Assembly: GCA_024684665.1 (NCBI GenBank)
Contig: JAIKWN010000204.1
Span: 1 to 11,427 of the forward strand
Reading direction: 5' to 3'
Length of the DNA stretch: 11,427 nucleotides
From: Clostridiales bacterium
GTDB taxonomy: Bacteria > Bacillota_A > Clostridia > Christensenellales > Aristaeellaceae
Part shown: in pieces, positions 1 to 7,044 of the stretch
Layout of the letters: each line of letters opens with the position of its first letter
How positions within the stretch are numbered: the stretch's first letter is position 1
The notes under the pieces: generated by a model
The model's database searches: none
Seen by the model: only the letters and a program-made list of their open reading frames with translations
What the model was told of the DNA's origin: nothing
Translations under genes and position numbers: made by a program

Positions 1-1290
1 GTTTTTCCCGCCGGTCCACTGTACGGGCGTCCGCGCGTGATCCCTGGACCAGGGAATCACCGCGTGGAAGGCGTCTTCCGGCGAGAACCCTGCGCTCAGG
101 GCAGCCTCGTATTCCCCGTGGGTGTTGCAGTCGTCCACATCCGCGATCGAGGAAAAGACGGTATCCTCCATACCGATCTCCTGCCCCTGATACAGGAAGG
201 GAAGGCCGCGGAGGCAGAAACTCAGTCCGGCCAGCATTTTTTTTGCCGTCTCGGTCTGCTCGCCCTCCGGAATGTACCGGGAAAAGCCGCGGGGCTGGTC
301 GTGGTTTTCCAGAATGTTTGCCATGAAGCCGATGCCGGACGCAAGCCGCTGGGAACTGAAGACCGCCGCTTTCCATTCGTCCGGCGTGACAGTCTTCCGG
401 TCGAACCAGCCTTTGTCGCTTCGACCCAGCATTTCCGGAGCGAAGTCGAACATGCTGGAAAAGCAGCCTTTTTCGCCGATGAAGAGAGGGAGGTCCTCGG
501 GCTTGTTGTCAAAAAGTTCCGCGATGGAGATGGCGCCCTGTTTCCGGAAGGTTTCCTCTGACATTTCGTCCAGAAATTCCAGGACCCCGTCGGCTTCCGA
601 GAGCATCTTTGCGACGGACACGAGCCCGTCCGCCCTGTCCGGCGGCAGCCGGCGGAAGGGGAGGACTTTTTTGATGTTAATAATCGCGTCGATCCGAAAA
701 CCCGCGACGCCGCGGTCCAGCCACCGGTTTATCATGTCGTACACCGCACGACGCAGGGCGGGGTTCTCCCAGTTCAGATCCGGCTGCTTTCTGTGGAAGA
801 GGTGAAGGTACACGTATCCGTCGTGACCAGGCAGGGGATCCCAGCAGGGGCCGCCAAAATAGCTGCGCCAGTTGGTGGGCATGGGGTCGCCCGGTTTTAC
901 CTTTTCGATGTAGAAAAACTTCCCGTACGGGCCTTCCGGATCCTCGCAGGCTTTGCGGAACCAGGGATGCTCGTCGGAACAGTGGTTGACCACGAGATCC
1001 ATGATAACGGAGATGTTCCGGTCCCTTGCTTCGGCCAGCAGGCGGTCGAGGTCATCGAGGGTTCCAAAACGCGGATCGATGGCCTCGTAATCCGAAATGT
1101 CGTACCCTTCGTCCGCGAGGGGCGACGGATAGCAGGGCGAGAGCCAGAGAAGGTCGACGCCGAGGCGTGCAAGGTCGTCAAGGCGGGAGATGATGCCCGG
1201 AATGTCGCCTATACCGTCTCCGTTCGAATCCTGAAAGCTTTTCGGCCAGATCTGATAGCCGGTTTTTGTATGCCACCATTCTCTTTTCAC
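1..1290 (-). CDS. GH13 alpha-glucosidase (oligo-1,6-/alpha-1,4-glucosidase type), C-terminus cut by window edge
   Basis: A cytoplasmic glycoside hydrolase that should release glucose from the non-reducing end of short alpha-glucans. There is no signal peptide. It starts with GTG at 1290 (VKREWWHTKTGYQIWPKSF), preceded by GAGGAGG about 7 bases upstream. 430 codons are visible; the family usually has about 550, so the end of the (beta/alpha)8 barrel and the C-terminal beta domain lie outside. All four GH13 signatures are present: DLVVNH at 98-103, GFRIDA with nucleophile Asp201, SIAELF with acid/base Glu258, and ENHDQPR with Asp331. These match Asp199, Glu255 and Asp329 of Bacillus cereus oligo-1,6-glucosidase. 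The late motif SRDHARTPVQW is also typical. Ala202 follows the nucleophile, where alpha-1,6-specific enzymes have Val, so an alpha-1,4 or mixed preference is inferred. It lies 20 bases after the yfhO-like gene, probably in one operon. The GH13 family is certain; the exact substrate is not. Confidence 0.93.
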   Translation of the reverse strand, partial: MKREWWHTKTGYQIWPKSFQDSNGDGIGDIPGIISRLDDLARLGVDLLWLSPCYPSPLADEGYDISDYEAIDPRFGTLDDLDRLLAEARDRNISVIMDLVVNHCSDEHPWFRKACEDPEGPYGKFFYIEKVKPGDPMPTNWRSYFGGPCWDPLPGHDGYVYLHLFHRKQPDLNWENPALRRAVYDMINRWLDRGVAGFRIDAIINIKKVLPFRRLPPDRADGLVSVAKMLSEADGVLEFLDEMSEETFRKQGAISIAELFDNKPEDLPLFIGEKGCFSSMFDFAPEMLGRSDKGWFDRKTVTPDEWKAAVFSSQRLASGIGFMANILENHDQPRGFSRYIPEGEQTETAKKMLAGLSFCLRGLPFLYQGQEIGMEDTVFSSIADVDDCNTHGEYEAALSAGFSPEDAFHAVIPWSRDHARTPVQWTGGKN

Positions 1291-1310
1291 TGTATTTCCT
1301 CCTCGCAGTT

Positions 1311-3701
1311 TTATAGCGCTGTGACGGCATTTGCCCTCTTTCTCCTAAACAGAGACAGGAGGAGAAGGGATGCGACGGCAGTGGCGGTGAGGACTGCGCC
1401 CTCCATGAGCCCACGGGTGCGATAGGTAAAAACGATTTCATGCTCGCCCGATTCGATTTGGACGGCCATGAAAGAAAGGTCGCAGAGAAGGATGTCCGCG
1501 CTCTGTCCGTCCACGGTTGCGGAAAATCCCTTGTCATAGGGGATCGTCACGACAAAGAGGCCGGGCGCCTCTGCGGTCAGCTGCGCTGCAAATCCGGAAG
1601 GACCGGTTTCAAAACGCTCCGCGCCGGTTTTTAAAAGCGCCTGTGCCTTCTCCTGCCAGGTCCGATTGTCGGACGGATCCGGCTCCGGATACTTGCCGGA
1701 CAGAGCGCTCCACGTATCATCCGGGAGCACTGCGGCGGTGAGCAGCGTTTCACCGAGAACGCCCCGTCGAAGGCGCGCGCGGCTTTCGGGGAGGGCAGCG
1801 GTCATGAGAAGGCCCATGGGAACGGCGTTCTCATTGCGGTAGACGGGAAAGCTGTTCTCGTCCCGGTCATATACAAAACCCTCCGGAACAGGATCGTCCG
1901 GGTTTGTTCTGTGGTATTCGGAGACGGACAGGAAGGACCGCAGTGCGCCGGAATCGTCCGGTGGCGTGACCGTCGTACTCTCGTCGTATCCGAAACCGGC
2001 AGCTGTGATAAATCGGCCGATTGTCGAAGAACGCAGGGACTGGAAGCAGGTGAGGGAAGACTGGCCGCGCAGGAGCCCGTAATTGCGAAGACGCAGGCCG
2101 GAATCGATCCGTTTGTACGCCGTTTCCTCGGGAAGGGACAGCGCGCTGAGAGTGGGTTCTGCCAGCTCGGTGAGCGTGTAGACCCCTTCTCCGGGACGGC
2201 TGCCGCCCGAAAGAATCAGACGATCGCCGACGCCGATATAGCAGGCATAGGATAGGCAGGAGAAGAGGGAAACGCATGTGATCGCGAATCGGTGATTTGC
2301 ACGGCCTCCAAACAGAAGCAGCAGCATGAGCGCTCCGCCCGCAAGGGACAGGCCGAGGGACAGTGCACGGAAAGCGGTACTGGCGTAGGCACCCTGTCGC
2401 CGGTTTTCAATGACGCGGGCGAGTCCGGAAGGAAGCTTTTGCAAAAGCGTCCCCGGCAACAGTCCCGGAAGGACGAGCAGGAGAGAAAGCGCAGTACAAA
2501 AGACGAAAGAACGGAGCCAGGGGGTTCTTCTCTCGCACGCGGAAAGCCGGAATTCGTCACTGCCGTCCGGCAGGAGCGCGTATCCGGTCGCTGCCGCCTG
2601 AAAGGCCGCGAGACCGTACCACCAGCGGGTATAGGCGGTATTTGTCCACAGGGCGAAGGCGCCCGACAGGAAGGGGATCGCGGAAAAGACGAACAGCAGC
2701 AGCAAAAGACGCCTGAGCCAGCGCTGTTTGCCGGGCGCGGCCAGAAAGACAAGCACGCCAGTCATTCCAAATACGGGAAGATACGCGGCGGTGGAACTCC
2801 AGCTTGCCGCGTCGCCGTACCAGGCATGAACGACTCCGCTCTCGATGGGCATGAGCAGGCTGCGCAGCCGCTCCAGAAGAATTGCGGGGGAATAGGTTTC
2901 GGCGTATATGGGTATATCCCGCGCGCCCGTACGGGTGATCTGCATCATAAAGCGCAGCGCAGGCAGGAGGAGAAATCCGGCCAGAGCGCAGCCGAGGGCG
3001 CTATAGACGATAACGGATGCGACGCGCCGGAGGGATCTCGTATCGCGCCAGTCTTCCGAAAAAAGGCGGAAGAGGAAATAAAGCGCCGCCATGAGGGCGG
3101 AGGAGAACATGAAGTAGTAATTCGTGAGGGTGTTGAGGCCGCAGAACAGGGCAAGCCGCAGGGAATGCGGATTCTCGCTCATGGCGTCCTCCATGCCCAG
3201 CAGAATGAGCGGGAAAAAGGCGATGATTTCCCAGAAATGATAGAACTGCGTATTGATGATGGTGAAGGAGGAAAAGGTATACAGGACGGCGGATAAAAGC
3301 GCGGTCCTGTCCTCGCGGAAAAGCCGCCGGAGCCAGAAAAAGGAAAAGAGCAGCGCAGAGGCGTGCTTCAAAACGGACATCAGCGAAATTCCGAAGGGAA
3401 CGGCGGATTCCGGAAGGAGGGCCAGGGGCCATACAAAGGGGCTGCCCAGGGTATAAAAGGCATAGGAGCCGAAGGCGGGCGCGCCCAGGAACGTGGCAAA
3501 ACTGTAGGAGGCGCCGGTGCGGAAGATGCGCCGGGCCTCCAGGATGAAGGGAAGCTGCTGTTCGATGAAGTCCCCGCGGGTGACGAAGCGGAAGCCGAAG
3601 GGAAGGATCGCAGGGAGAAGCGAGAGAAATCCCAAAAGGCTTCCAAGCAAAAAGACATGGAAGCCAGGAATTCGCGTGACGCCAGCGTGCTTCGGTTTCA
3701 C
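1311..3701 (-). CDS. YfhO-family polytopic membrane protein (putative GT-C type glycosyltransferase)
   Basis: About 796 residues. Roughly 12 hydrophobic segments fill the first 480 or so, then a large, probably extracytoplasmic domain (about 490-760) is followed by a final membrane helix and a basic tail (FRRKRAN). The layout, the early loop after the first helix with TRGDFIEQQLPF, and the NYYFMF region resemble the YfhO family. Family members have a GT-C-like fold; in Bacillus and Listeria some are implicated in glycosylating teichoic acids using lipid-linked sugars. The role here is inferred from the family only. I prefer the GTG at 3701 because GAGG lies 6 bases upstream of it. A GTG at 3713, one base after the trpS stop, would add four residues but has no evident binding site. 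Stop TAA at 1311-1313. Probably co-transcribed with trpS upstream and the GH13 gene downstream. Confidence 0.85.
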   Translation of the reverse strand: MKPKHAGVTRIPGFHVFLLGSLLGFLSLLPAILPFGFRFVTRGDFIEQQLPFILEARRIFRTGASYSFATFLGAPAFGSYAFYTLGSPFVWPLALLPESAVPFGISLMSVLKHASALLFSFFWLRRLFREDRTALLSAVLYTFSSFTIINTQFYHFWEIIAFFPLILLGMEDAMSENPHSLRLALFCGLNTLTNYYFMFSSALMAALYFLFRLFSEDWRDTRSLRRVASVIVYSALGCALAGFLLLPALRFMMQITRTGARDIPIYAETYSPAILLERLRSLLMPIESGVVHAWYGDAASWSSTAAYLPVFGMTGVLVFLAAPGKQRWLRRLLLLLFVFSAIPFLSGAFALWTNTAYTRWWYGLAAFQAAATGYALLPDGSDEFRLSACERRTPWLRSFVFCTALSLLLVLPGLLPGTLLQKLPSGLARVIENRRQGAYASTAFRALSLGLSLAGGALMLLLLFGGRANHRFAITCVSLFSCLSYACYIGVGDRLILSGGSRPGEGVYTLTELAEPTLSALSLPEETAYKRIDSGLRLRNYGLLRGQSSLTCFQSLRSSTIGRFITAAGFGYDESTTVTPPDDSGALRSFLSVSEYHRTNPDDPVPEGFVYDRDENSFPVYRNENAVPMGLLMTAALPESRARLRRGVLGETLLTAAVLPDDTWSALSGKYPEPDPSDNRTWQEKAQALLKTGAERFETGPSGFAAQLTAEAPGLFVVTIPYDKGFSATVDGQSADILLCDLSFMAVQIESGEHEIVFTYRTRGLMEGAVLTATAVASLLLLSLFRRKRANAVTAL

Positions 3702-3714
3702 GATGTGCCTCACA

Positions 3715-4731
3715 TCACTTTGGGAGGAATCCGATCTTCTTCATCAGCTTCGAAAGCGTGCGTTCGGCGATGCGGGAGGCGTGTTCCGCTCCACTGCGCC
3801 AGACCGATTCCAGATAGGCTTTGTCAGCGAGATACCGGTGGTAATCCTGCTGGATGGGGGTCAGTGTCTCCGTGACGGCTTCGATGACTGCCTGCTTCAG
3901 TTCGCCGTATCCCTTGCCGGAAAAACGCTCCGCTGCGGCTTCTATGCTTTCGCCGGTCAGCGCGCAGAGGATGGAAAGCAGATTTGACACGCCGGGCTTC
4001 GCTTCCGGATCGTAGCGGATTTCCGCGTCTGAATCGGTGACGGCGCGGCGGACTTTGCGGCGGATGGTATCAGGATCGTCCAGCATGGAGATAAAACAGT
4101 CCTCAGGATCGGACTTGGACATTTTCCTTGTAGGATCCTGCAGGCTCATCACCCTGGCGCCGAGCTTGGGGAAATACCCCTCCGGAACGGTAAAGACGCC
4201 CGGATAGATGCCATTGACGCGCTCGGCGATGTCGCGGCAGATTTCAAGATGCTGGGTCTGGTCCTTTCCCACGGGGACGAGATTCGCCTGATACAGCAGG
4301 ATATCGCCGGCCATAAGGACGGGATAGGTGAACAGACCGCAGTTGATGTTATCGGAATGCTTCGCGCTCTTGTCCTTGAACTGTGTCATCCGGCTCATTT
4401 CACCCATGTAGGTGAAGCAGTTTAGAAGCCAGGCCATTTCTGCGTGCTGATGCACATGGCTTTGAAAGAAAAGGATATTCTTTTCCGGATCCAGCCCGAT
4501 GGCGAGCAGCAGCGCCATCAGCGAGCGGGAAGCTTCCCGCAGCGCAGCAGGCTGCTGGCGGACGGTGATCGCGTGCAGATCGGCAATCATGTACAGACAA
4601 TCGTACTCATCGGAAAGAAGCTTCCAGTTCCGCATGGCGCCCAGGTAGTTGCCAAGGGTGGGTGTCCCGCTCGGCTGGATACCGGAGAGGATGCGCTGCT
4701 TCTTTTCCGGGACAGAAGAATTGGCTTCCAT
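3715..4731 (-). CDS. trpS: Tryptophanyl-tRNA synthetase
   Basis: A cytoplasmic class I aminoacyl-tRNA synthetase that charges tRNA-Trp with tryptophan using ATP. At 338 residues it has normal bacterial TrpRS length. The HIGH-type signature is in the N-terminal PSGTPTLGNYLGA (TLGN at 25-28), and the KMSKS loop is exact at 203-207 (TRKMSKSDP). Conserved Rossmann-fold segments such as MAGDILLYQA and VGKDQTQHLE are visible between them. ATG at 4731 is preceded by a GGGGGA stretch about 6 bases upstream. It is the first gene of a likely operon with the YfhO-family and GH13 genes; the next start lies only 1 to 13 bases after its stop, depending on the start chosen. A sigma-A-type promoter sits about 43 bases upstream. 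The leader is too short for a T-box, so tryptophan-starvation control by tRNA is not supported here. Confidence 0.97.
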   Translation of the reverse strand: MEANSSVPEKKQRILSGIQPSGTPTLGNYLGAMRNWKLLSDEYDCLYMIADLHAITVRQQPAALREASRSLMALLLAIGLDPEKNILFFQSHVHQHAEMAWLLNCFTYMGEMSRMTQFKDKSAKHSDNINCGLFTYPVLMAGDILLYQANLVPVGKDQTQHLEICRDIAERVNGIYPGVFTVPEGYFPKLGARVMSLQDPTRKMSKSDPEDCFISMLDDPDTIRRKVRRAVTDSDAEIRYDPEAKPGVSNLLSILCALTGESIEAAAERFSGKGYGELKQAVIEAVTETLTPIQQDYHRYLADKAYLESVWRSGAEHASRIAERTLSKLMKKIGFLPK

Positions 4732-4773
4732 TTGGATTCCCCCGCTTTCTTCAAAACGAATATGATCTTGATA

Positions 4774-4802
4774 ATTTTATCATATTGCCCCTGCTGTAGC
4801 AA
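4774..4802 (-). promoter_or_regulatory. Sigma-A-type promoter of trpS
   Basis: On the minus strand, TTGCTA (4802-4797) is followed after exactly 17 bases by TAAAAT (4779-4774). Transcription should start near 4767, giving a leader of about 36 bases before the trpS ATG. Both hexamers differ from consensus at two positions or fewer. This is called by eye, with no expression evidence. Confidence 0.6.
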
Positions 4803-4805
4803 GGG

Positions 4806-4816
4806 CCGAAATTCGG
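4806..4816. repeat. 11-base palindrome next to the trpS -35 box
   Basis: CCGAA-A-TTCGG is a perfect inverted repeat centred on one base, starting 3 bases upstream of the trpS -35 hexamer (4797-4802). The position would suit a transcription factor site, but an isolated 5-base arm can arise by chance. Function is unknown. Confidence 0.3.
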
Positions 4817-4822
4817 AGATAT

Positions 4823-4885
4823 CGAAACAAAAATGTTACTGAGATATTAACAGTGTTAAGCTTTAGGGAATTTACCGAAACAAAA
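4823..4885 (+). repeat. Direct repeat CGAAACAAAA (two copies) and inverted repeat between divergent promoters
   Basis: Identical 10-base copies lie at 4823-4832 and 4876-4885, 53 bases apart. The second directly abuts the place where a -35 box for the plus-strand promoter would be. Between them TTAAC-AGT-GTTAA (4847-4859) forms an inverted repeat. The segment is clearly more AT-rich than the surrounding genes. These could be operator sites for the divergent genes, but nothing identifies a regulator. Confidence 0.3.
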
Positions 4886-4908
4886 GAGATAGCATTCCAG
4901 ATTAAACT

Positions 4909-4914
4909 TATAAT
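4909..4914 (+). promoter_or_regulatory. Candidate -10 box (TATAAT) for the pilin-like gene
   Basis: A perfect TATAAT is present, with predicted transcription start near 4921. No convincing -35 hexamer lies 16-18 bases upstream (the sequence there reads about GAGATA), and there is no TG extension. If real, the promoter may need an activator. The leader would be about 92 bases. Confidence 0.45.
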
Positions 4915-4946
4915 CACTATGGTTTGCTGTCTAAATGGGGGAATTG

Positions 4947-5006
4947 TCTGCGGAAATCAGTGGGGTTTCCGCAGGGACTTTCGAGATCATTCCCGCGGCG
5001 AAAGGA
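4947..5006 (+). promoter_or_regulatory. Structured 5' leader: two hairpins, the second over the ribosome binding site
   Basis: Hairpin 1 has a 9-base perfect stem, CTGCGGAAA (4948-4956) with TTTCCGCAG (4966-4974), extendable by a T-G pair, around a 9-base loop. Hairpin 2 pairs CTTTCG (4978-4983) with CGAAAG (4999-5004), which includes the first bases of the AAAGGA ribosome binding site (5001-5006). The two stems are 3 bases apart. This does not match any riboswitch class I know. It could control translation of the downstream gene, or hairpin 1 could be a DNA operator. Confidence 0.4.
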
Positions 5007-5012
5007 CGAGAA

Positions 5013-6944
5013 ATGCGATTTAAGACGGCGATGCTCTGGCGATGCCTTGTCACGCTGTTTATGTGCTTGCTTTCTCTTTTCAGTCCCGCTTTGGCTACCG
5101 CCGAAGGAGGGACTCTTCGCTTTACCCTTTTGATGCCCTATTCTGAATCCAGGGACAGCATCGGCGTCGAGGTCAGCATGGATTCCGAAGAGGTGGACGG
5201 GTTGTACGGAGATCTCTTTTTCCGGAAGGGCAGGGCCGCGTTCTCTCTTTCGGAGGGAGACGTCATGGATGCGGTTGGACTCCCGGCAGGCATGAAATAT
5301 TCGGTTGCTGCCGTTGAAACCGGTTCGTGGCTCGTGATTCCGTACCGGCCCGACGGATACCCGATGAATACCCGCAGCTTCGTGGTTCCGCAGGATGGGG
5401 AGACGGGCGGCGTCCTGTTTTCCGCCGTTGCCGTTAGCGAGGTTCCCGCATTGGAACTGCGGGCGCGCCTGCCGCTCATTGCGATGGAGACGGACGACGA
5501 CTCTTCTGTGCGCTTTGTCGGCGTAGAGGGAACCGCGGCGGAGGGGATGATACTTTCTACGGAGGAAATGGGGGATGCGCTGGTCCTGTCCTCGTTCAAA
5601 GTCCGCGCGACCGCATTCTCCCGGTACGGTGAGGCGGGCGAGCGTCTTTACGCGTTCCGGACAGAAGGGGCGGAGGAGCCGATTGAAGTGCGCTTTTCCG
5701 TCGTACTGGACAAGGGCACTTCCTTAAGCCCGGAAGATGATTCTTATGTTATAGACGCCGAAATCGTAGAGGGAGACCGCACGCTCGCGTATTCCGACTG
5801 GAACGGAACAGGCTTCTGCGAGTTTGCCTTTTCGGAGGAAAACGGGCGGTACGCCTCGAGTGCCGCGGGCGGGAAAGCGACGCTGTCCCTTGCAGCTGAC
5901 TTTCAGATGATCGGGCGGGAAGCGAAAACTGGCGAGTTTTCCTGGCTTCTGACCGAGGACGGACAGACGATTGGGAGGGCAAAAAACGATAAGAACGGGA
6001 AGATCATATTCCCTTCCATCGCTTATTCCAAGGCGGACGTGGGGCAGCACGTCTACAAAATCGAACAGGATTCGAAGGATCTTCCGGATCTGACGCTTGA
6101 TGACCGGGAATACTACGTGGGTGTGCTCGTGACGAACCGCGACGGTGAGATTGCCGCCACGGTGACGGATATGACGAGGAACGGGAAGAAAGTGTCCCGG
6201 CTGTACTTCGAAAACAAATACGCGCTTACAGACTTCAAGATTTACAGCCTGTGGCAGGGCGGCGACGAAGGGAAGCTGGAATTCATCCTGTACGCCAACG
6301 GCGAAAAAATGCGTCCCCAGCCGGAAGTCTCCGTGGATGGCTCCGTGTATTACTATACGAACCTGCCGATGTTCGACTCGAAAGGGAGAAAGATTCTTTA
6401 CACGGCGCGGGAGCTGTACGTGGACAGCTATCTGGCCATGTACATCAACGCGGGAGATTACGAAGCGTATACCCGCATGATTTACAACGGAGGAACAGTT
6501 GTCAACCGCCGCGTCGAGGATCTCAGCTTCCGTGTGCAGTATCGGGGCTTCTCCGGACGGAAGGAGCCGGAATACAGCTTTACTCTCTATAATGAGGACG
6601 TGCTGTATTACAGGAACACGCAGCCCGTGAAAGACGAATACGGAAGACTCGTTTACCGGCATCTGCCGTATAAAGTCCGTGGCCAGCAGGCTTCCTATTC
6701 CGTGAAGCTGGATCCGATCCCCGGGCATGTTATCTCCTATGAGAACACCGGAGAATACGCAGGCATTCGGGACAAAGCGTTCGACAATGGCCTCATCATC
6801 GTTAAGGCTGTGCCTTCAACGGGCAGCATGAGCACGAAACGGATTGCAGGATGGCTCCTGACCCTTATTGGTTCTTTCGGTCTCACGGTTTGTACTCTGA
6901 CGCAGCTAGGCGGAAGACAAAACAAGCGGGAACGGAAACGATGA
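5013..6944 (+). CDS. Secreted, wall- or membrane-anchored pilin/adhesin-like protein with isopeptide-type beta domains
   Basis: 643 residues. The ATG at 5013 is chosen because AAAGGA precedes it and a signal peptide follows at once (MRFKTAMLW..., hydrophobic to 27, likely cut after ALA at 28). An in-frame ATG at 4935 lacks a binding site and would put 26 residues before the signal. Domains, by pattern: an N-terminal beta region (about 30-150) with a GLPAGMKYSV motif seen in Spy0128/DUF7601-like domains; an FctA/streptococcal pilin-like domain (288-403; GEFSWLL, NDKNGKIIF, VYKIEQ, LYFENKY); a Cna-B-like domain (407-498; LW, YTNLPMFD, YTARE); and a third related domain (504-598). The C-terminus has VPSTG (600-604), a hydrophobic stretch (611-632) and a basic tail (KRERKR), like a sortase sorting signal with V for L. 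Lysines expected to form isopeptide bonds appear absent. No sortase gene is in the window. A role as adhesin or pilus subunit is inferred. Confidence 0.75.
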   Translation: MRFKTAMLWRCLVTLFMCLLSLFSPALATAEGGTLRFTLLMPYSESRDSIGVEVSMDSEEVDGLYGDLFFRKGRAAFSLSEGDVMDAVGLPAGMKYSVAAVETGSWLVIPYRPDGYPMNTRSFVVPQDGETGGVLFSAVAVSEVPALELRARLPLIAMETDDDSSVRFVGVEGTAAEGMILSTEEMGDALVLSSFKVRATAFSRYGEAGERLYAFRTEGAEEPIEVRFSVVLDKGTSLSPEDDSYVIDAEIVEGDRTLAYSDWNGTGFCEFAFSEENGRYASSAAGGKATLSLAADFQMIGREAKTGEFSWLLTEDGQTIGRAKNDKNGKIIFPSIAYSKADVGQHVYKIEQDSKDLPDLTLDDREYYVGVLVTNRDGEIAATVTDMTRNGKKVSRLYFENKYALTDFKIYSLWQGGDEGKLEFILYANGEKMRPQPEVSVDGSVYYYTNLPMFDSKGRKILYTARELYVDSYLAMYINAGDYEAYTRMIYNGGTVVNRRVEDLSFRVQYRGFSGRKEPEYSFTLYNEDVLYYRNTQPVKDEYGRLVYRHLPYKVRGQQASYSVKLDPIPGHVISYENTGEYAGIRDKAFDNGLIIVKAVPSTGSMSTKRIAGWLLTLIGSFGLTVCTLTQLGGRQNKRERKR

Positions 6945-6993
6945 GCTTTTGGTTCTCTTTTGCACATCTTCTGAAGCAGACACAAATTTAGAG

Positions 6994-7022
6994 TTGACAG
7001 AAACAACCCGATGTGCTATATT
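6994..7022 (+). promoter_or_regulatory. Strong sigma-A promoter of rplJL
   Basis: TTGACA (6994-6999) is perfect, followed by a 17-base spacer and TATATT (7017-7022). A TG at 7014-7015, one base before the -10, makes it extended. Transcription should start near 7029, giving a leader of about 160 bases that carries the L10-binding element. The strength fits a ribosomal protein operon. Confidence 0.85.
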
Positions 7023-7044
7023 ATCAAATCGTGAAGTGAAGAGT

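Noticed and set aside
37..561. 174-codon plus-strand frame, and other frames at 272-805 and 793-1425
   Set aside because: They are shadows of the GH13 gene, whose minus-strand frame is open from 1290 to the window edge with all four catalytic regions.
2292..3296. 334-codon open frame on the plus strand opposite the YfhO-family gene
   Set aside because: It is antisense to a clear membrane protein. The translation is rich in Arg, Gly, Glu and Gln with no recognisable domain. Long shadow frames are expected in GC-rich genes.
4732..4934. T-box or other riboswitch upstream of trpS
   Set aside because: The likely transcription start is only about 36 bases from the ATG, and no T-box sequence or terminator is seen on the minus strand.
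4935..5012. Upstream ATG as the start of the surface protein
   Set aside because: It has no ribosome binding site, sits inside the leader hairpin region and would put 26 polar residues before the signal peptide. ATG at 5013 has AAAGGA.
5724..6728. 334-codon open frame on the minus strand opposite the pilin-like gene
   Set aside because: No domain, no ribosome binding site and composition typical of an antisense shadow. The plus-strand frame has a signal peptide and coherent domains.
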